A stretch of DNA of 64,000 bases from positions 3,965,052 through 4,029,051 of the forward strand of contig NZ_BAFN01000001.1 of assembly GCF_000949635.1 (NCBI RefSeq). The letters are read 5' to 3'. This DNA comes from Candidatus Brocadia sinica JPN1. Its GTDB lineage: Bacteria; Planctomycetota; Brocadiia; Brocadiales; Brocadiaceae. Shown in pieces: positions 16,976 through 26,400 of this stretch. The translations under genes were made by a program, and so were the position numbers. The notes under the pieces are model-generated. The model searched no databases, was not told where the DNA came from, and saw nothing but the letters and a program-made list of their open reading frames with translations. How positions within the stretch are numbered: position 1 is the first letter of the stretch; the number at the start of each line of letters is the position of its first letter.

Positions 16976-17671
16976 ATGGAAGAAACCAAACACGGAGTAT
17001 TCACTCAATTTAAAAAAGACGTCAGAAAAAGGATGTTGACAGGCCTGTTATTAATCCTGCCCGTCTATGTAACCTTTTTTGTTGTAAAGTTTCTCTTCAG
17101 CTTCGTCGGCGGCACGCTCGCCCCAGTTATCAAAAAGTTCTTGCAATTTTTGGGTGTTGCCCTGCCAAAGACCTCTCTTGATGAATTTATTATCACCTTT
17201 TTGGGGCTTATTCTCACATTCATCGCATTGTACTTTATTGGCATATTTGCAGCCAACTTTGTAGGGAAGGCCATTATTAATTATTTTGAAAACCTCTTAA
17301 CAAAAACCCCTGTTATTAGAAATATATATTCGTCCGTAAAACAAATTATTCACGCGGTAAGTTTACCTGGAAAACAGTCTTTTAAACGCGTAGTTTTTGT
17401 AGATTTTCCAAAAGAAGGTACAAAATCTATCGGATTTGTAACAGGTACGACACAATATAATAATGAACACAAATTTATCAGCGTATTTATCCCAACTACA
17501 CCAAATCCGACAACAGGGTTTTTAATATTTACCAAGGAAGATGATGTTATCGATACGAATCTTACGGTAGAAGAGGCGTTTAAAACACTCCTTTCAGGTG
17601 GCGTCCTGACGCCTAAGGATATTGAATCACCATTCAAGACTGCTGGCACGGAAAACTTTGAATTGAAGTGA
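16976..17671 (+). CDS. DUF502 membrane protein
   Basis: A 231-residue inner-membrane protein of the DUF502 family: two membrane helices in the first 100 residues (LTGLLLILPVYVTFFVVKFL and a second near FLGLILTFIALYFIG), then PVIRNIYSSVKQIIHA and a soluble C-terminal part with FVTG and PTTPNPTTGFL, the family signature. The function of DUF502 is not established. It starts 20 bp after the ispH-ubiA stop, so it is probably cotranscribed. Confidence 0.85.
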   Translation: MEETKHGVFTQFKKDVRKRMLTGLLLILPVYVTFFVVKFLFSFVGGTLAPVIKKFLQFLGVALPKTSLDEFIITFLGLILTFIALYFIGIFAANFVGKAIINYFENLLTKTPVIRNIYSSVKQIIHAVSLPGKQSFKRVVFVDFPKEGTKSIGFVTGTTQYNNEHKFISVFIPTTPNPTTGFLIFTKEDDVIDTNLTVEEAFKTLLSGGVLTPKDIESPFKTAGTENFELK

Positions 17672-17721
17672 ACCCCAAAAATATTGTTTTATCTTTGGCC
17701 AAAAGTATCACGAAATAGTGT

Positions 17722-17818
17722 GGGAGTGCATGTCGGCTGGTGTCGGCGACGGACTTCAAATCCGGTCTGTCCCGCTTTTAGCGGGATAGGTGGGTTCGAT
17801 TCCCACACGCTCCCGCCA
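17722..17818 (+). tRNA. selC: tRNA-Sec (anticodon TCA)
   Basis: A 97-nt gene with encoded CCA. Long acceptor stem (gggagtgc with acgctccc), anticodon stem cgga/tccg around loop cttcaaa giving TCA, a long variable arm with a tgtcccgc/gcgggata stem, and T arm gtggg-ttcgatt-cccac. TCA plus this architecture identifies selenocysteine tRNA, so the genome should encode UGA-decoded selenoproteins and SelA/B/D elsewhere. None was recognised in this window. Confidence 0.93.
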
Positions 17819-18050
17819 TGAATTTATATCTCAACGGTATTTTATTATCGTTTTGTGTACACAAGCGGAGATCAAATGATTGATAATTATTCAGTACTGA
17901 ATCAGGATTCCGTATAAAAGGTAAAACTGTTCTCCTTAAATTCTTTATTCTGACTTCCTGCTTCTGAATTCTATACTGACTATAGCCGAAATGGTTTGCA
18001 TTTTTCCATTACAGGTCAGGAACTCTAACTTTATTCAAGTGTAAATAAAC
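17819..18050. other. Intergenic region after tRNA-Sec
   Basis: AT-rich spacer of 232 bp before ubiD. No small gene, hairpin or clear promoter was recognised. Confidence 0.4.
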
Positions 18051-19496
18051 ATGGCATATCAAGAGCTATCGGATTTTGTTAAAAAGCTGGAAGATGCAGG
18101 GCAAATAAAACGCGTCAAAACAGAAGTATCTGCTGATTTAGAAATTACCGAGATAACGGATCGCGTCTCTAAGAAACATGGACCAGCCCTCCTCTTTGAA
18201 AATGTAAAGGGTTATTCGATACCGGTACTCATTAACGCCTTTGGCTCCTATGAACGCATGGCCATGTCGCTCAATGTAAAAAGTGTGGATGAGATTGCCA
18301 AAGAGATTGAGAGTCTCGTTAAACCTGAGATGCCATCAACCTTTATTGACAAGATTAAGTTCATTCCACACCTCTTGATGACATTATCAAAATTTCCCCC
18401 CAAAATGGTGAAACATGCACCCTGTCATGAGATCGTATATGAAACCGATCCATCTCTTGCAAGATTGCCCATTATAAAATCTTGGCCGGGAGACGGAGGG
18501 AAATTTATTACCCTGCCTCTGGTTTTTACGAGAAATCTAAAAACGGGTAACAGGAATACCGGGATGTACCGTATGCACGTGTATGACAACCGGACAACCG
18601 GGATGCACTGGCATATCCATCACGATGGGGCCCGGCACTATCGGGATTATCAGCGAGAAAATAAACGTATGCCGGTGGCTGTTGCGCTGGGCTGTGATCC
18701 GGCCATTACCTATGCCGCTACGGCACCCGTTCCCCCGGAGGTAGATGAAATGGTCTTTGCGGGTTTTTTAAGGAAAAAAAACGTAGAGATGGTAGCCTGT
18801 AAAACGATTGAAATGGAGGTGCCTGCTGATGCAGAGATCGTGTTAGAGGGCTATGTCGATCCCAAAGAGACACGCATTGAAGGTCCCTTTGGCGACCACA
18901 CGGGTTATTATTCACTGGCCGATTATTATCCTGTATTTCACATCACCTGCATTACACAGCGCAGAACACCGATCTATCCCACAACGATCGTGGGTAAACC
19001 CCCCATGGAGGATTGTTACATGGGAAAGGCTACGGAACGGTTATTTCTGCCCTTATTAAAACTTATGATCCCAGAGATTATCGACATGAACCTGCCGCTC
19101 TTTGGTGTCTTTCATAATTTTGCCTTCCTGTCAATTGATAAACGTTACCCATTCCAGGCGAAGAAGGTCATGCACGGGATATGGGGCATGGGGCAGATGA
19201 TGTTCACAAAAATTATTGTGGTGGTGGATAAGGATGTGAACGTGCATAATGTGGATGAAGTCATGTGGCGAGTTGGGAATAACGTGGACCCGCGCCGGGA
19301 TATTACCTTCGTTGACGGCCCCATGGACGCCCTGGAACACGCGTCCCAATTGCCCAAGATTGGTTCAAAGATGGGTATTGACGCCACCAAGAAATGGCCG
19401 GAGGAGGGTTTTACACGGGAGTGGCCTGACGATATCAGGATGTCACCGGAGATTGTCAACCTGGTGAATAGAAAATGGAACACATACGGAATTTAG
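18051..19496 (+). CDS. ubiD: UbiD-family prenylated-FMN decarboxylase
   Basis: A 481-residue member of the UbiD family, which decarboxylates aromatic acids with prenylated FMN made by UbiX. Seen: the cofactor-binding MYRMHVYDNRTTGMHWHIHH, DPAITYAAT, and EGPFGDHTGYYS with the catalytic Glu/Asp region. Length is normal. The gene lies directly before ubiE (4 bp), so decarboxylation of a prenylated naphthoate precursor of menaquinone is the likely role (UbiD of the classical type or MqnL of the futalosine route). Confidence 0.9.
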   Translation: MAYQELSDFVKKLEDAGQIKRVKTEVSADLEITEITDRVSKKHGPALLFENVKGYSIPVLINAFGSYERMAMSLNVKSVDEIAKEIESLVKPEMPSTFIDKIKFIPHLLMTLSKFPPKMVKHAPCHEIVYETDPSLARLPIIKSWPGDGGKFITLPLVFTRNLKTGNRNTGMYRMHVYDNRTTGMHWHIHHDGARHYRDYQRENKRMPVAVALGCDPAITYAATAPVPPEVDEMVFAGFLRKKNVEMVACKTIEMEVPADAEIVLEGYVDPKETRIEGPFGDHTGYYSLADYYPVFHITCITQRRTPIYPTTIVGKPPMEDCYMGKATERLFLPLLKLMIPEIIDMNLPLFGVFHNFAFLSIDKRYPFQAKKVMHGIWGMGQMMFTKIIVVVDKDVNVHNVDEVMWRVGNNVDPRRDITFVDGPMDALEHASQLPKIGSKMGIDATKKWPEEGFTREWPDDIRMSPEIVNLVNRKWNTYGI

Positions 19497-19500
19497 ATTT

Positions 19501-20235
19501 ATGATTACCCAAACCGAATTATTAACGAAAAAAGGTGTGCATATCCAGCAGATGTTTGGCTCGATTGCCAGGGTATACGACCTTTTAAATACCATCTTAA
19601 GTTTTAACTTTGACAAGAGCTGGCGTAAGTTTGCCGTAAAGGTAAGTAACGCCACTGCGGATGCAAGGGTGTTAGACGTTTGTACAGGCACGGGTGATCT
19701 GGCGATTGCGTACTCAAAGGTATTAAACGGAAGTGGAAGGGTCATTGGAAGCGACTTCTGTCATGAAATGGTAAGACTGGCAGATCGCAAACTGAAGAAA
19801 AAGGATCACGCGGGCAGGATAAAGGTCATCGAGGCCGATACCTTACATCTACCATTTCAGGACAATTCTTTTCAGGTTTCTGCCGTGGCATTTGGAATCA
19901 GGAATGTATCTGATCTAAGGGCCGGTATTACCGAGATGGTGCGGATAACCGCTCCGGGTGGGCGTGTGATGATCTTAGAATTCTCGCAACCCACAAATCC
20001 CGTCTTTAAGGCGATCTATTATTATTATTTCAAAAAGATACTCCCTTTCATCGGAAAACTCATCTCTCGCAGTAAGTACAATGCATACTCCTATCTCCCG
20101 TCATCTGTACTAAACTTTCCCGATAGATATGGACTCCGGGCGCAAATGGAATCCTGTGGCCTTAAAGATGTGACGATATACTCAAGGACACTGGGCATCG
20201 TCACCATCCATGTCGGTCAAAAACCTTGTAATTAA
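19501..20235 (+). CDS. ubiE: UbiE/MenG-type quinone C-methyltransferase
   Basis: A 244-residue class I SAM methyltransferase of the UbiE/COQ5 family, performing the final C-methylation of demethylmenaquinone. Seen: FGSIARVYDLLNTILSF, motif I VLDVCTGTGDLAIAY, VSAVAFGIRNVSDLRAG, and the C-terminal YSYLPSSVLNFPD segment. It starts 4 bp after ubiD, an operon pair. Promoter and tRNA-Gln follow. Confidence 0.9.
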   Translation: MITQTELLTKKGVHIQQMFGSIARVYDLLNTILSFNFDKSWRKFAVKVSNATADARVLDVCTGTGDLAIAYSKVLNGSGRVIGSDFCHEMVRLADRKLKKKDHAGRIKVIEADTLHLPFQDNSFQVSAVAFGIRNVSDLRAGITEMVRITAPGGRVMILEFSQPTNPVFKAIYYYYFKKILPFIGKLISRSKYNAYSYLPSSVLNFPDRYGLRAQMESCGLKDVTIYSRTLGIVTIHVGQKPCN

Positions 20236-20251
20236 ATATGCATCAATAGGC

Positions 20252-20280
20252 TTGACTAGCCTAAAAATATTTTGTATTAT
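20252..20280 (+). promoter_or_regulatory. Promoter for tRNA-Gln
   Basis: TTGACT (20252-20257), 17-bp spacer, TATTAT (20275-20280). It lies about 150 bp upstream of the tRNA gene with no other gene between. Confidence 0.55.
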
Positions 20281-20433
20281 GATGTAACTGAATTTTGGAC
20301 GCTGATAAGCGCAGATTATCAGGATTGCCGTGCATATCTGTGGAAATCCGTGTCCTAATTTCGAAATTCCTCTTTTCATATCAAACACCAGCATACATAT
20401 GGCGCTAGCCGGATAATGCGTCATTTCAAACAC

Positions 20434-20507
20434 TGGGGAATAGTGTAACGGTAGCACAAATGACTCTGGATCATTTAGTCTAGGTTCGAATCCTAGTTCC
20501 CCAGCCA
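20434..20507 (+). tRNA. tRNA-Gln (anticodon CTG)
   Basis: A 74-nt cloverleaf with encoded CCA. Acceptor tggggaa/ttcccca with the U1-A72 pair usual for tRNA-Gln, D arm with agtgtaacggtagca, anticodon stem aatga/tcatt around ctctgga (CTG), and T arm ctagg-ttcgaat-cctag. Confidence 0.95.
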
Positions 20508-20627
20508 ATAAAATCAAGGGTTTATGGCAAATTGGAAAATAAACTTCTTGAAAATTATCACTGGTAAATCACTGATAAGGAATTTAAACAAATGTTCGAT
20601 AATCTTACACATCTCTATATTAAAAGC

Positions 20628-21881
20628 TCATTTACTTTGCAAGGCTTTGATTTCTGCTGTCATGGAGCCGATGGTGGCATTTAGCTGCTGAATTTCGAGT
20701 TGTTGAATCTCTTGTTTTCTGATTGCTTCTTTCTGAATTGCTAGTAAATAATTCAGAAAGCCAACTCCGGAAAATCCCCCAGGCTGCCCGCTTTCGGTTC
20801 TCCAAATAATTTCTTCGGGAATATTCGGGTCGTCAATCATAACACCAACAAAAGTCTGTTTAGGATTTGCTTTTAATCGCCACTGCTTCAAATCAAGCTG
20901 TTTCACTGTTTCATATGATAGGGCTGCTAATGTTTCCCCGTCCTCACTGACAACTTCTTTTAACTTAACATCGCATCTAGTGTCCCACGAATCTGCCAGC
21001 GTTGTCAATCCAGATACAAGTTCAAATGATCTTCCTGTTTGTACTGTTCGAGTACCAATTACAACCGCAATGTCAGAACTTCCATCCCCTGCAATGTCTG
21101 CAAGATTGATTGCATCGATCGTTCTCGGTGGTGGTGTAAAGTTTGTAGTCCATAAGTTTCTTCCAGAGATCACTAAATCATCTACCATCCCATTTAGCTC
21201 TTGCCCAACCGCTGAAACGGTTGCTGTGCCTATCTTCAATGCAGCCGCAAGATTATTCATTGCTGTTGCACTTGTAGATGTTGCGCAAGAGACACCGTTT
21301 ACAAATATCTGATACTGATTATTTGATTTCACCCATGCCAAATGAGTCCATGTATTCTCTGAGATTGCTATCGATCCATAACCACTGGCGTATCCAGAAC
21401 CTCCTTGCTTAAATTCAAAAAAAGGCTTACCCTGGCTAGCTCCAGCAACGTTATTGTAAATTACCAATCCCCAACTATTGTTAGTATCGACACATTGAGT
21501 GACTAATGCGATCCTATCAACCCCTGCATATCCAGACGTAGTTATGTTTACCCATGCTGCAACTGTAGCATTAGTTCCCCATTGCCATCTATCGTTGTCT
21601 GCACAACTTAGATAATCTCCAGTTCCATCAAACCATGCCGAACCAGAACCATTTTTGGCGGTAATTGTTCCGATAGTATTACCACCTGCAGTTATTACAG
21701 TATTGTAATTCGATGAATCAGTAAATGTAGAAGAACCAGGATTGTTTGCATGGAGTGATAAATATGTATAAGGCTCTGTTTCTGTGTATCCCCAAGCCTC
21801 TATCCTCGAACCTTCAATTATACTACCATTGCCAGCTGTAGTTGTTCCCAGCATTGTCCGGTTAAGTTTTTGCGTGGTCAT
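20628..21881 (-). CDS. LamG-domain protein with C-terminal chaperone-like tail, 5' end replaced by IS
   Basis: About 417 residues. Residues 45-230 form a LamG/concanavalin-like domain (SAWFDGTGDYLSCADNDRW, ENTWTHLAWVKSNNQYQIFV). The C-terminal part (DSWDTRCDVKLKEV, then QWRLKANPKQTFVGVMIDD) and a Gln/Ile-rich coiled coil resemble the self-trimerising tails of phage fibre and adhesin proteins. The first eleven codons (MTTQKLNRTML) are the terminal inverted repeat of the adjacent IS element, and no signal peptide is present, so the original N-terminus has been lost. An in-frame ATG also occurs at 21917 inside the transposase gene. Likely a truncated surface or tail-fibre-like protein. Confidence 0.65.
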   Translation of the reverse strand: MTTQKLNRTMLGTTTAGNGSIIEGSRIEAWGYTETEPYTYLSLHANNPGSSTFTDSSNYNTVITAGGNTIGTITAKNGSGSAWFDGTGDYLSCADNDRWQWGTNATVAAWVNITTSGYAGVDRIALVTQCVDTNNSWGLVIYNNVAGASQGKPFFEFKQGGSGYASGYGSIAISENTWTHLAWVKSNNQYQIFVNGVSCATSTSATAMNNLAAALKIGTATVSAVGQELNGMVDDLVISGRNLWTTNFTPPPRTIDAINLADIAGDGSSDIAVVIGTRTVQTGRSFELVSGLTTLADSWDTRCDVKLKEVVSEDGETLAALSYETVKQLDLKQWRLKANPKQTFVGVMIDDPNIPEEIIWRTESGQPGGFSGVGFLNYLLAIQKEAIRKQEIQQLEIQQLNATIGSMTAEIKALQSK

Positions 21882-23164
21882 AATTTTTAGCATGTTCTTT
21901 GAAATTGTAGTTGCCAAAAGGAGAAAAGTTTAAGTTTCTGGCTTCATTATTTATTTTGATTCTCAACTCTCTGACTCTTTTGATAGAAACTTTTTCTTTG
22001 AAATTATTGTGACAGTAAATAGCAAGTAGAAGATAGGTAATTAACCCTGCAAGTATTTGAACCATTAATCCGTGCTGTGATCGTGCGATAAGATGATAGA
22101 CCTTGAGGTGGCGCTTCCACCAATCAAAGAATATTTCAATATTCCAGCGAAGCTTGTAAAGAGAAGCGATATCTTCAGCAGTAAGGTCATGGCGGTCAGT
22201 TGCAACCCAATACTCTTTAGCGTCTATCCAATACCCGATAAGGCGAACAGGTTTTTCTGTCTGATTCACCTGGGGTGTTCCAAGCAGGACAAGGGCATCA
22301 TAAAAGACTATGCTCCCTGGCTTGAGAGGATTGGTTTTTATAACGGATTTATTTGTATTCTCTTTGATACGGCAGACAAAATGCTTTCCTTCTGTCTGCC
22401 ATAGGTCAAAGTCTTTATGGCACTGATAATAACGGTCCATGATTCCCGTCTGACCAGGGGAGAGTATTTTGTTTACGAAAGGGCGTTCGTCACCTTTACC
22501 ATCGGTAAGGTAAATTTTTGATGGAATAGAATGGTTAAGATTAAAACCAAGGTGGGCTTTTGCTTTTTTTGCCCCCTTTCGGTAATCTGCCCAATGCATG
22601 GAAAGGACTGCGTCAATGAATGAACCATCAATACTGACGAGTTCCCCCAGATGTTCATATTCCTTGGGGAGCACCTTTGTGGCATCGGCTTGAAGTTTCG
22701 TGAAAATAAAGAGGAGTTGCTCGAGGCCTCTGTGGTTGATGGCCTCGAAAAAGCTGCTCTTTTTGATACCGTCGGGAGGCGCTATTTCGGTTCTGGCAAA
22801 ATCATCCTCTTGGAGTTCCTGAAGGAGATCTCTGCCTGAGGAATGTTCTTCGAGATGGTAATAAATAAGTGCTTTGAGTTGTTGTTCGAAATTCATCTGC
22901 AACGGCCTGTTTCCTTTTGATTCAAGAGGTGGCACCGAATGAAAAATATTCTGTACAGGACTAAACAGTTCATGAAACGTGGGAATTTTTTGCTGTTTGC
23001 AAAACGGATCAATGGTATATGGCATTTTTATAACTCCTTTATAGTTAAAGTGTTATAAAAATTTTGCCATCGTTGACTATTTCAAAAAGTCAAGCAAAAA
23101 ATACCTCTTTCTAAAAAAATTTATTGTCTTTTGTTTTACGCAAATTTCTAACCGGACAATGCTG
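21849..23164 (-). mobile_element. IS4-type insertion sequence, 1316 bp
   Basis: Terminal inverted repeats of about 27 bp flank a single transposase gene: left end cagcattgtccggttaag (from 21849), right end ctaaccggacaatgctg (to 23164), identical over the outer 16 bp. No target-site duplication is evident (left flank tgttcc, right flank agtaaa), which suggests rearrangement after insertion. Confidence 0.8.
21862..23025 (-). CDS. IS4-family DDE transposase
   Basis: A 387-residue transposase. The DDE residues are expected in VSIDGSFIDA (first Asp), TDGKGDERPFV and GIMDRYYQ (second Asp region), and in the Y-R-K-E-like segment LYKLRWNIEIFFDWWKRHLK (Glu). Domain order and length match IS4-type enzymes and no frameshift is present, so it may be active. 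Its stop lies within 15 bp of the left element end, and its 3' codons overlap the LamG frame. Confidence 0.88.
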   Translation of the reverse strand: MPYTIDPFCKQQKIPTFHELFSPVQNIFHSVPPLESKGNRPLQMNFEQQLKALIYYHLEEHSSGRDLLQELQEDDFARTEIAPPDGIKKSSFFEAINHRGLEQLLFIFTKLQADATKVLPKEYEHLGELVSIDGSFIDAVLSMHWADYRKGAKKAKAHLGFNLNHSIPSKIYLTDGKGDERPFVNKILSPGQTGIMDRYYQCHKDFDLWQTEGKHFVCRIKENTNKSVIKTNPLKPGSIVFYDALVLLGTPQVNQTEKPVRLIGYWIDAKEYWVATDRHDLTAEDIASLYKLRWNIEIFFDWWKRHLKVYHLIARSQHGLMVQILAGLITYLLLAIYCHNNFKEKVSIKRVRELRIKINNEARNLNFSPFGNYNFKEHAKNYDHAKT

Positions 23165-23182
23165 AGTAAAACCATACATACC

Positions 23183-23266
23183 CTATTTTACCGGCCTTTG
23201 CTGGACAGACACCTTCTTCTTGATTTTGCTGCCTTTTGACGGTATTCTTATTTTACTTTTTACCAT
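23183..23266 (-). CDS. Possible small basic peptide
   Basis: A 27-codon frame (starts MVKSKIRIPSKG, ends VSVQQRPVK), very rich in Lys/Arg, with a strong AGGAGGTAAC site just upstream of the ATG. It sits just outside the right end of the IS. It may be a real small protein, a leader peptide, or the start of a gene broken by the IS. Confidence 0.3.
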   Translation of the reverse strand: MVKSKIRIPSKGSKIKKKVSVQQRPVK

Positions 23267-23350
23267 CTGGGTTACCTCCTCTTAATTATTAGGTTAATCT
23301 CACTTACCCTATTATAATGAGGTAATCCTTGATGGTTTCACCTCCTTTTA

Positions 23351-23383
23351 TCTTGCACTTGTGCAAGATTCAGGTTATATAAT
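23351..23383 (+). promoter_or_regulatory. Promoter with palindromic operator before pyc
   Basis: A perfect inverted repeat TCTTGCAC-TT-GTGCAAGA (23351-23368) overlaps a TTGCAC -35 (23353-23358) and precedes TATAAT (23378-23383; spacing 19). The position suggests a repressor site over the promoter of pyruvate carboxylase, 85 bp upstream of its start. The regulator is unknown. Confidence 0.5.
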
Positions 23384-23467
23384 ATTCCAGATAGTAAAGA
23401 GGATGTTCACAAATGGCACCTTCGGATAAAATGAATTTTTTCAGTAAACTCTATTTAAAGGTTTTTT

Positions 23468-26400
23468 ATGGAAATCAGGAAATTTAAAAAGCTTCTCGTT
23501 GCCAACCGTGGTGAAATAGCGATACGGGTCTGCCGTGCAGCGCATGAAATTGGTATAAGAACCGTGGCAATATATTCTCACGAAGACCGCTTTGCACTTC
23601 ATAGATTTAAAGCAGACGAAGCCTATCAGATTGGTAAGGGTAAAGATCCAGTCAAGGCTTATCTGGATATCGATGGAATCATTCATCTGGCCAAAGACAA
23701 GGAAGTTGACGCTATTCATCCGGGTTACGGGTTTCTCTCAGAGAATGCCAACTTTGCCCGTGCCTGTGAAAAGGCAGACATCACCTTTGTCGGTCCCCGT
23801 CCGGAAATCCTTGATACGCTTGGCAATAAAACCTCGGCCAGAGAAATTGCCGAAAAAGTGAATGTTCCCATACTTTCAGGGTGTAATCACCCAATTAAAA
23901 ACCTGGATGAGGCTAAATCTCTCTGCAGCAAATTGGGATATCCGGTTATCATCAAGGCTGCCCATGGCGGCGGCGGTCGTGGTATGCGTGTGGTTCACAG
24001 TGAGTTTGAATTGGGCCATCGCCTGAATGAAGCCAAGCGTGAATCCCTGACGGCCTTTGGTTCTGATGAATGTTTTATAGAAAAATATGTCGAAAAAGCA
24101 CGCCATATTGAGGTGCAGATTCTCGGTGACAAATACAATAATATGGTACACCTGTTTGAGCGCGACTGTTCTCTTCAAAGGCGCCATCAGAAAGTCGTTG
24201 AGATTGCCCCGGCACAGAATCTAGGCAAAAGCATCAGACAGAGCATCTGTGATGCAGCCGTAAAAATAGGTAAATCTGTGAATTATGATAATGCCGGTAC
24301 CGTAGAATTTCTCCTTGATACAGAGACCGAAAAGTATTATTTCATAGAAGTCAATCCCAGAATTCAGGTTGAGCACACCGTCACCGAAACTATTACCGGT
24401 TTCGATCTGGTAAAGAGACAGATCTTAATCAGCGAAGGGTTCCCCCTCAATTCACCGGAAATCCGCATACCGAACCAGGAAGCAATTCATATCAATAGCA
24501 TTGCCTTCCAGTGCCGGATTACCACAGAAGACCCTTCCAACGGGTTTGTTCCCGACTATGGCCGCATTCAGCATTACCGTTCTGCTGGTGGCATGGGTAT
24601 CCGTCTTGACGCCGGAACTGCCTTCTCCGGCGCACTGGTAACTCCTTACTATGACTCTATGCTTGTGAAAGTTACGGCTTTTGGAACCTGTTTTGAGGAA
24701 ACAGCACACCGTATGGATAGGGCGTTGGATGAATTCCGGATCCGTGGTGTAAAAACCAATATTCCGTTTCTCATTAATCTGATTAACCACAAAGATTTTC
24801 TGGAAGGTAAATGTACTACGCGCTTCATTGACGAAAATCCGAATCTCTTCCATTTTTCTCGCCGCCGGGATCGTGCTACCCTCATCATGCGTTTCATGGG
24901 AGATATTCTGGTCAACGGTCACCCGCTTATTAAGGAAATACCCAAGTCCATATGCCGCCGTAAAGCGCCGGTTCCTGCTGCCGATCGTAAAAACCCCAGA
25001 CCTAAGGGCAGCCGTGACCTTCTCCTGGAAATGGGACCAAAAAAATTCACCCAGTATATCATCGAGGAGAAAAAACTGCTGTTGACAGATACGTCTTTCC
25101 GCGATGCGCATCAGTCCCTGCTGGCTACCCGTATGAGGACTATAGATATGCTGATGATAACTGAGATATACTCTAGGAACCATGCCGATTTCTTTTCACT
25201 CGAAATGTGGGGTGGAGCAACCTTTGACACCGCCATGAGATTTCTCATGGAATGTCCTTGGGAACGCTTGCGCTTCATGCGAAAACTGGCGCCCAATATA
25301 CTCTTCCAGATGTTGCTCAGGGCATCTAATGGCGTTGGTTATACCAACTACCCTGATAATGTCGTCAAGGCATTCATAAAACAGTCAGCAGAAAGCGGCA
25401 TAGATATATTCCGTGTCTTTGACTCTCTGAACTGGGTCACAAACATGAAAGTGGCAATGGATGCCGTTCTGGAAACCAAGGCCCTCTGTGAAGCCGCCAT
25501 ATGTTACACCGGAGATATTTTGGATTCAAAACGGACTAAATACACGCTGGGCTATTATATAAAAATGGCAAAAGAGCTGGAAGGCCATGGCGCTCATATC
25601 CTGGCAATCAAGGATATGGCTGGCCTCTTGAAGCCTTATGCTGCCTATGAACTGGTTAGTGCTCTGAAATCTGAGCTGAAGATCCCCATACATCTTCATA
25701 CCCACGACACATCAGGCGGTCAGATCGCCACCCTCATCAAGGCTGCAGAGGCTGGTGTAGATATTGTGGACGCCGCAGTGGGGCCTCTTTCCGGACTGAC
25801 CTCTCAGCCCAATCTGAACACCCTGGTGGAAATGATGCGTTTTCACAAACGTGACACGGGTATGGACTTCAAGGCCCTGGGGTTACTCTCGGACTACTGG
25901 GAAGTGGTCAGGGAGTATTATGCGCCATTTGAATCCATTCAAAAGTCAAGCACTGCCGAGGTGTACCATCACGAGATCCCTGGCGGCCAGTTTACCAACC
26001 TTTTCCAGCAGGCCCATTCTATGGGTCTGGCACACCGCTGGCATGAAATCACCGATGTTTATGCAGATGTCAACCAGCTTTTCGGAGATATTGTGAAAGT
26101 TACTCCATCCTCGAAGGTTGTTGGAGATCTGACACTTTTTCTGGTGACAAATGACCTCAGGGCTCAGGATATCGTTCACAGTAACAAGGAAATTTCTTTT
26201 CCCACATCCGTTATAGAATTTTTTGAAGGCCGTCTCGGCCAGCCGACCGGAGGTTTTCCAAAAGATGTACAATATAGAATTTTGCGAGGGGCGCCTGCTT
26301 TCACTGAAAGGCCTGGCGCTAATCTGCCGCCTGTGAACCTTGACGAGATCAAAAAAGAAGTTGGGGGTCGGATCTCCAAATCCATCACCAACGAAGAACT

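Noticed and set aside
20300..20345. gctgataagcgcagattatcagg text as a regulatory hairpin of tRNA-Gln
   Set aside because: Looks like common dispersed repeat text; a related phrase (atctgcgttaatctgt) occurs near 33381.
24452..25183. 243-codon open frame antisense to pyruvate carboxylase
   Set aside because: Lies wholly inside the well-supported pyc gene on the other strand; no domain and no ribosome site.
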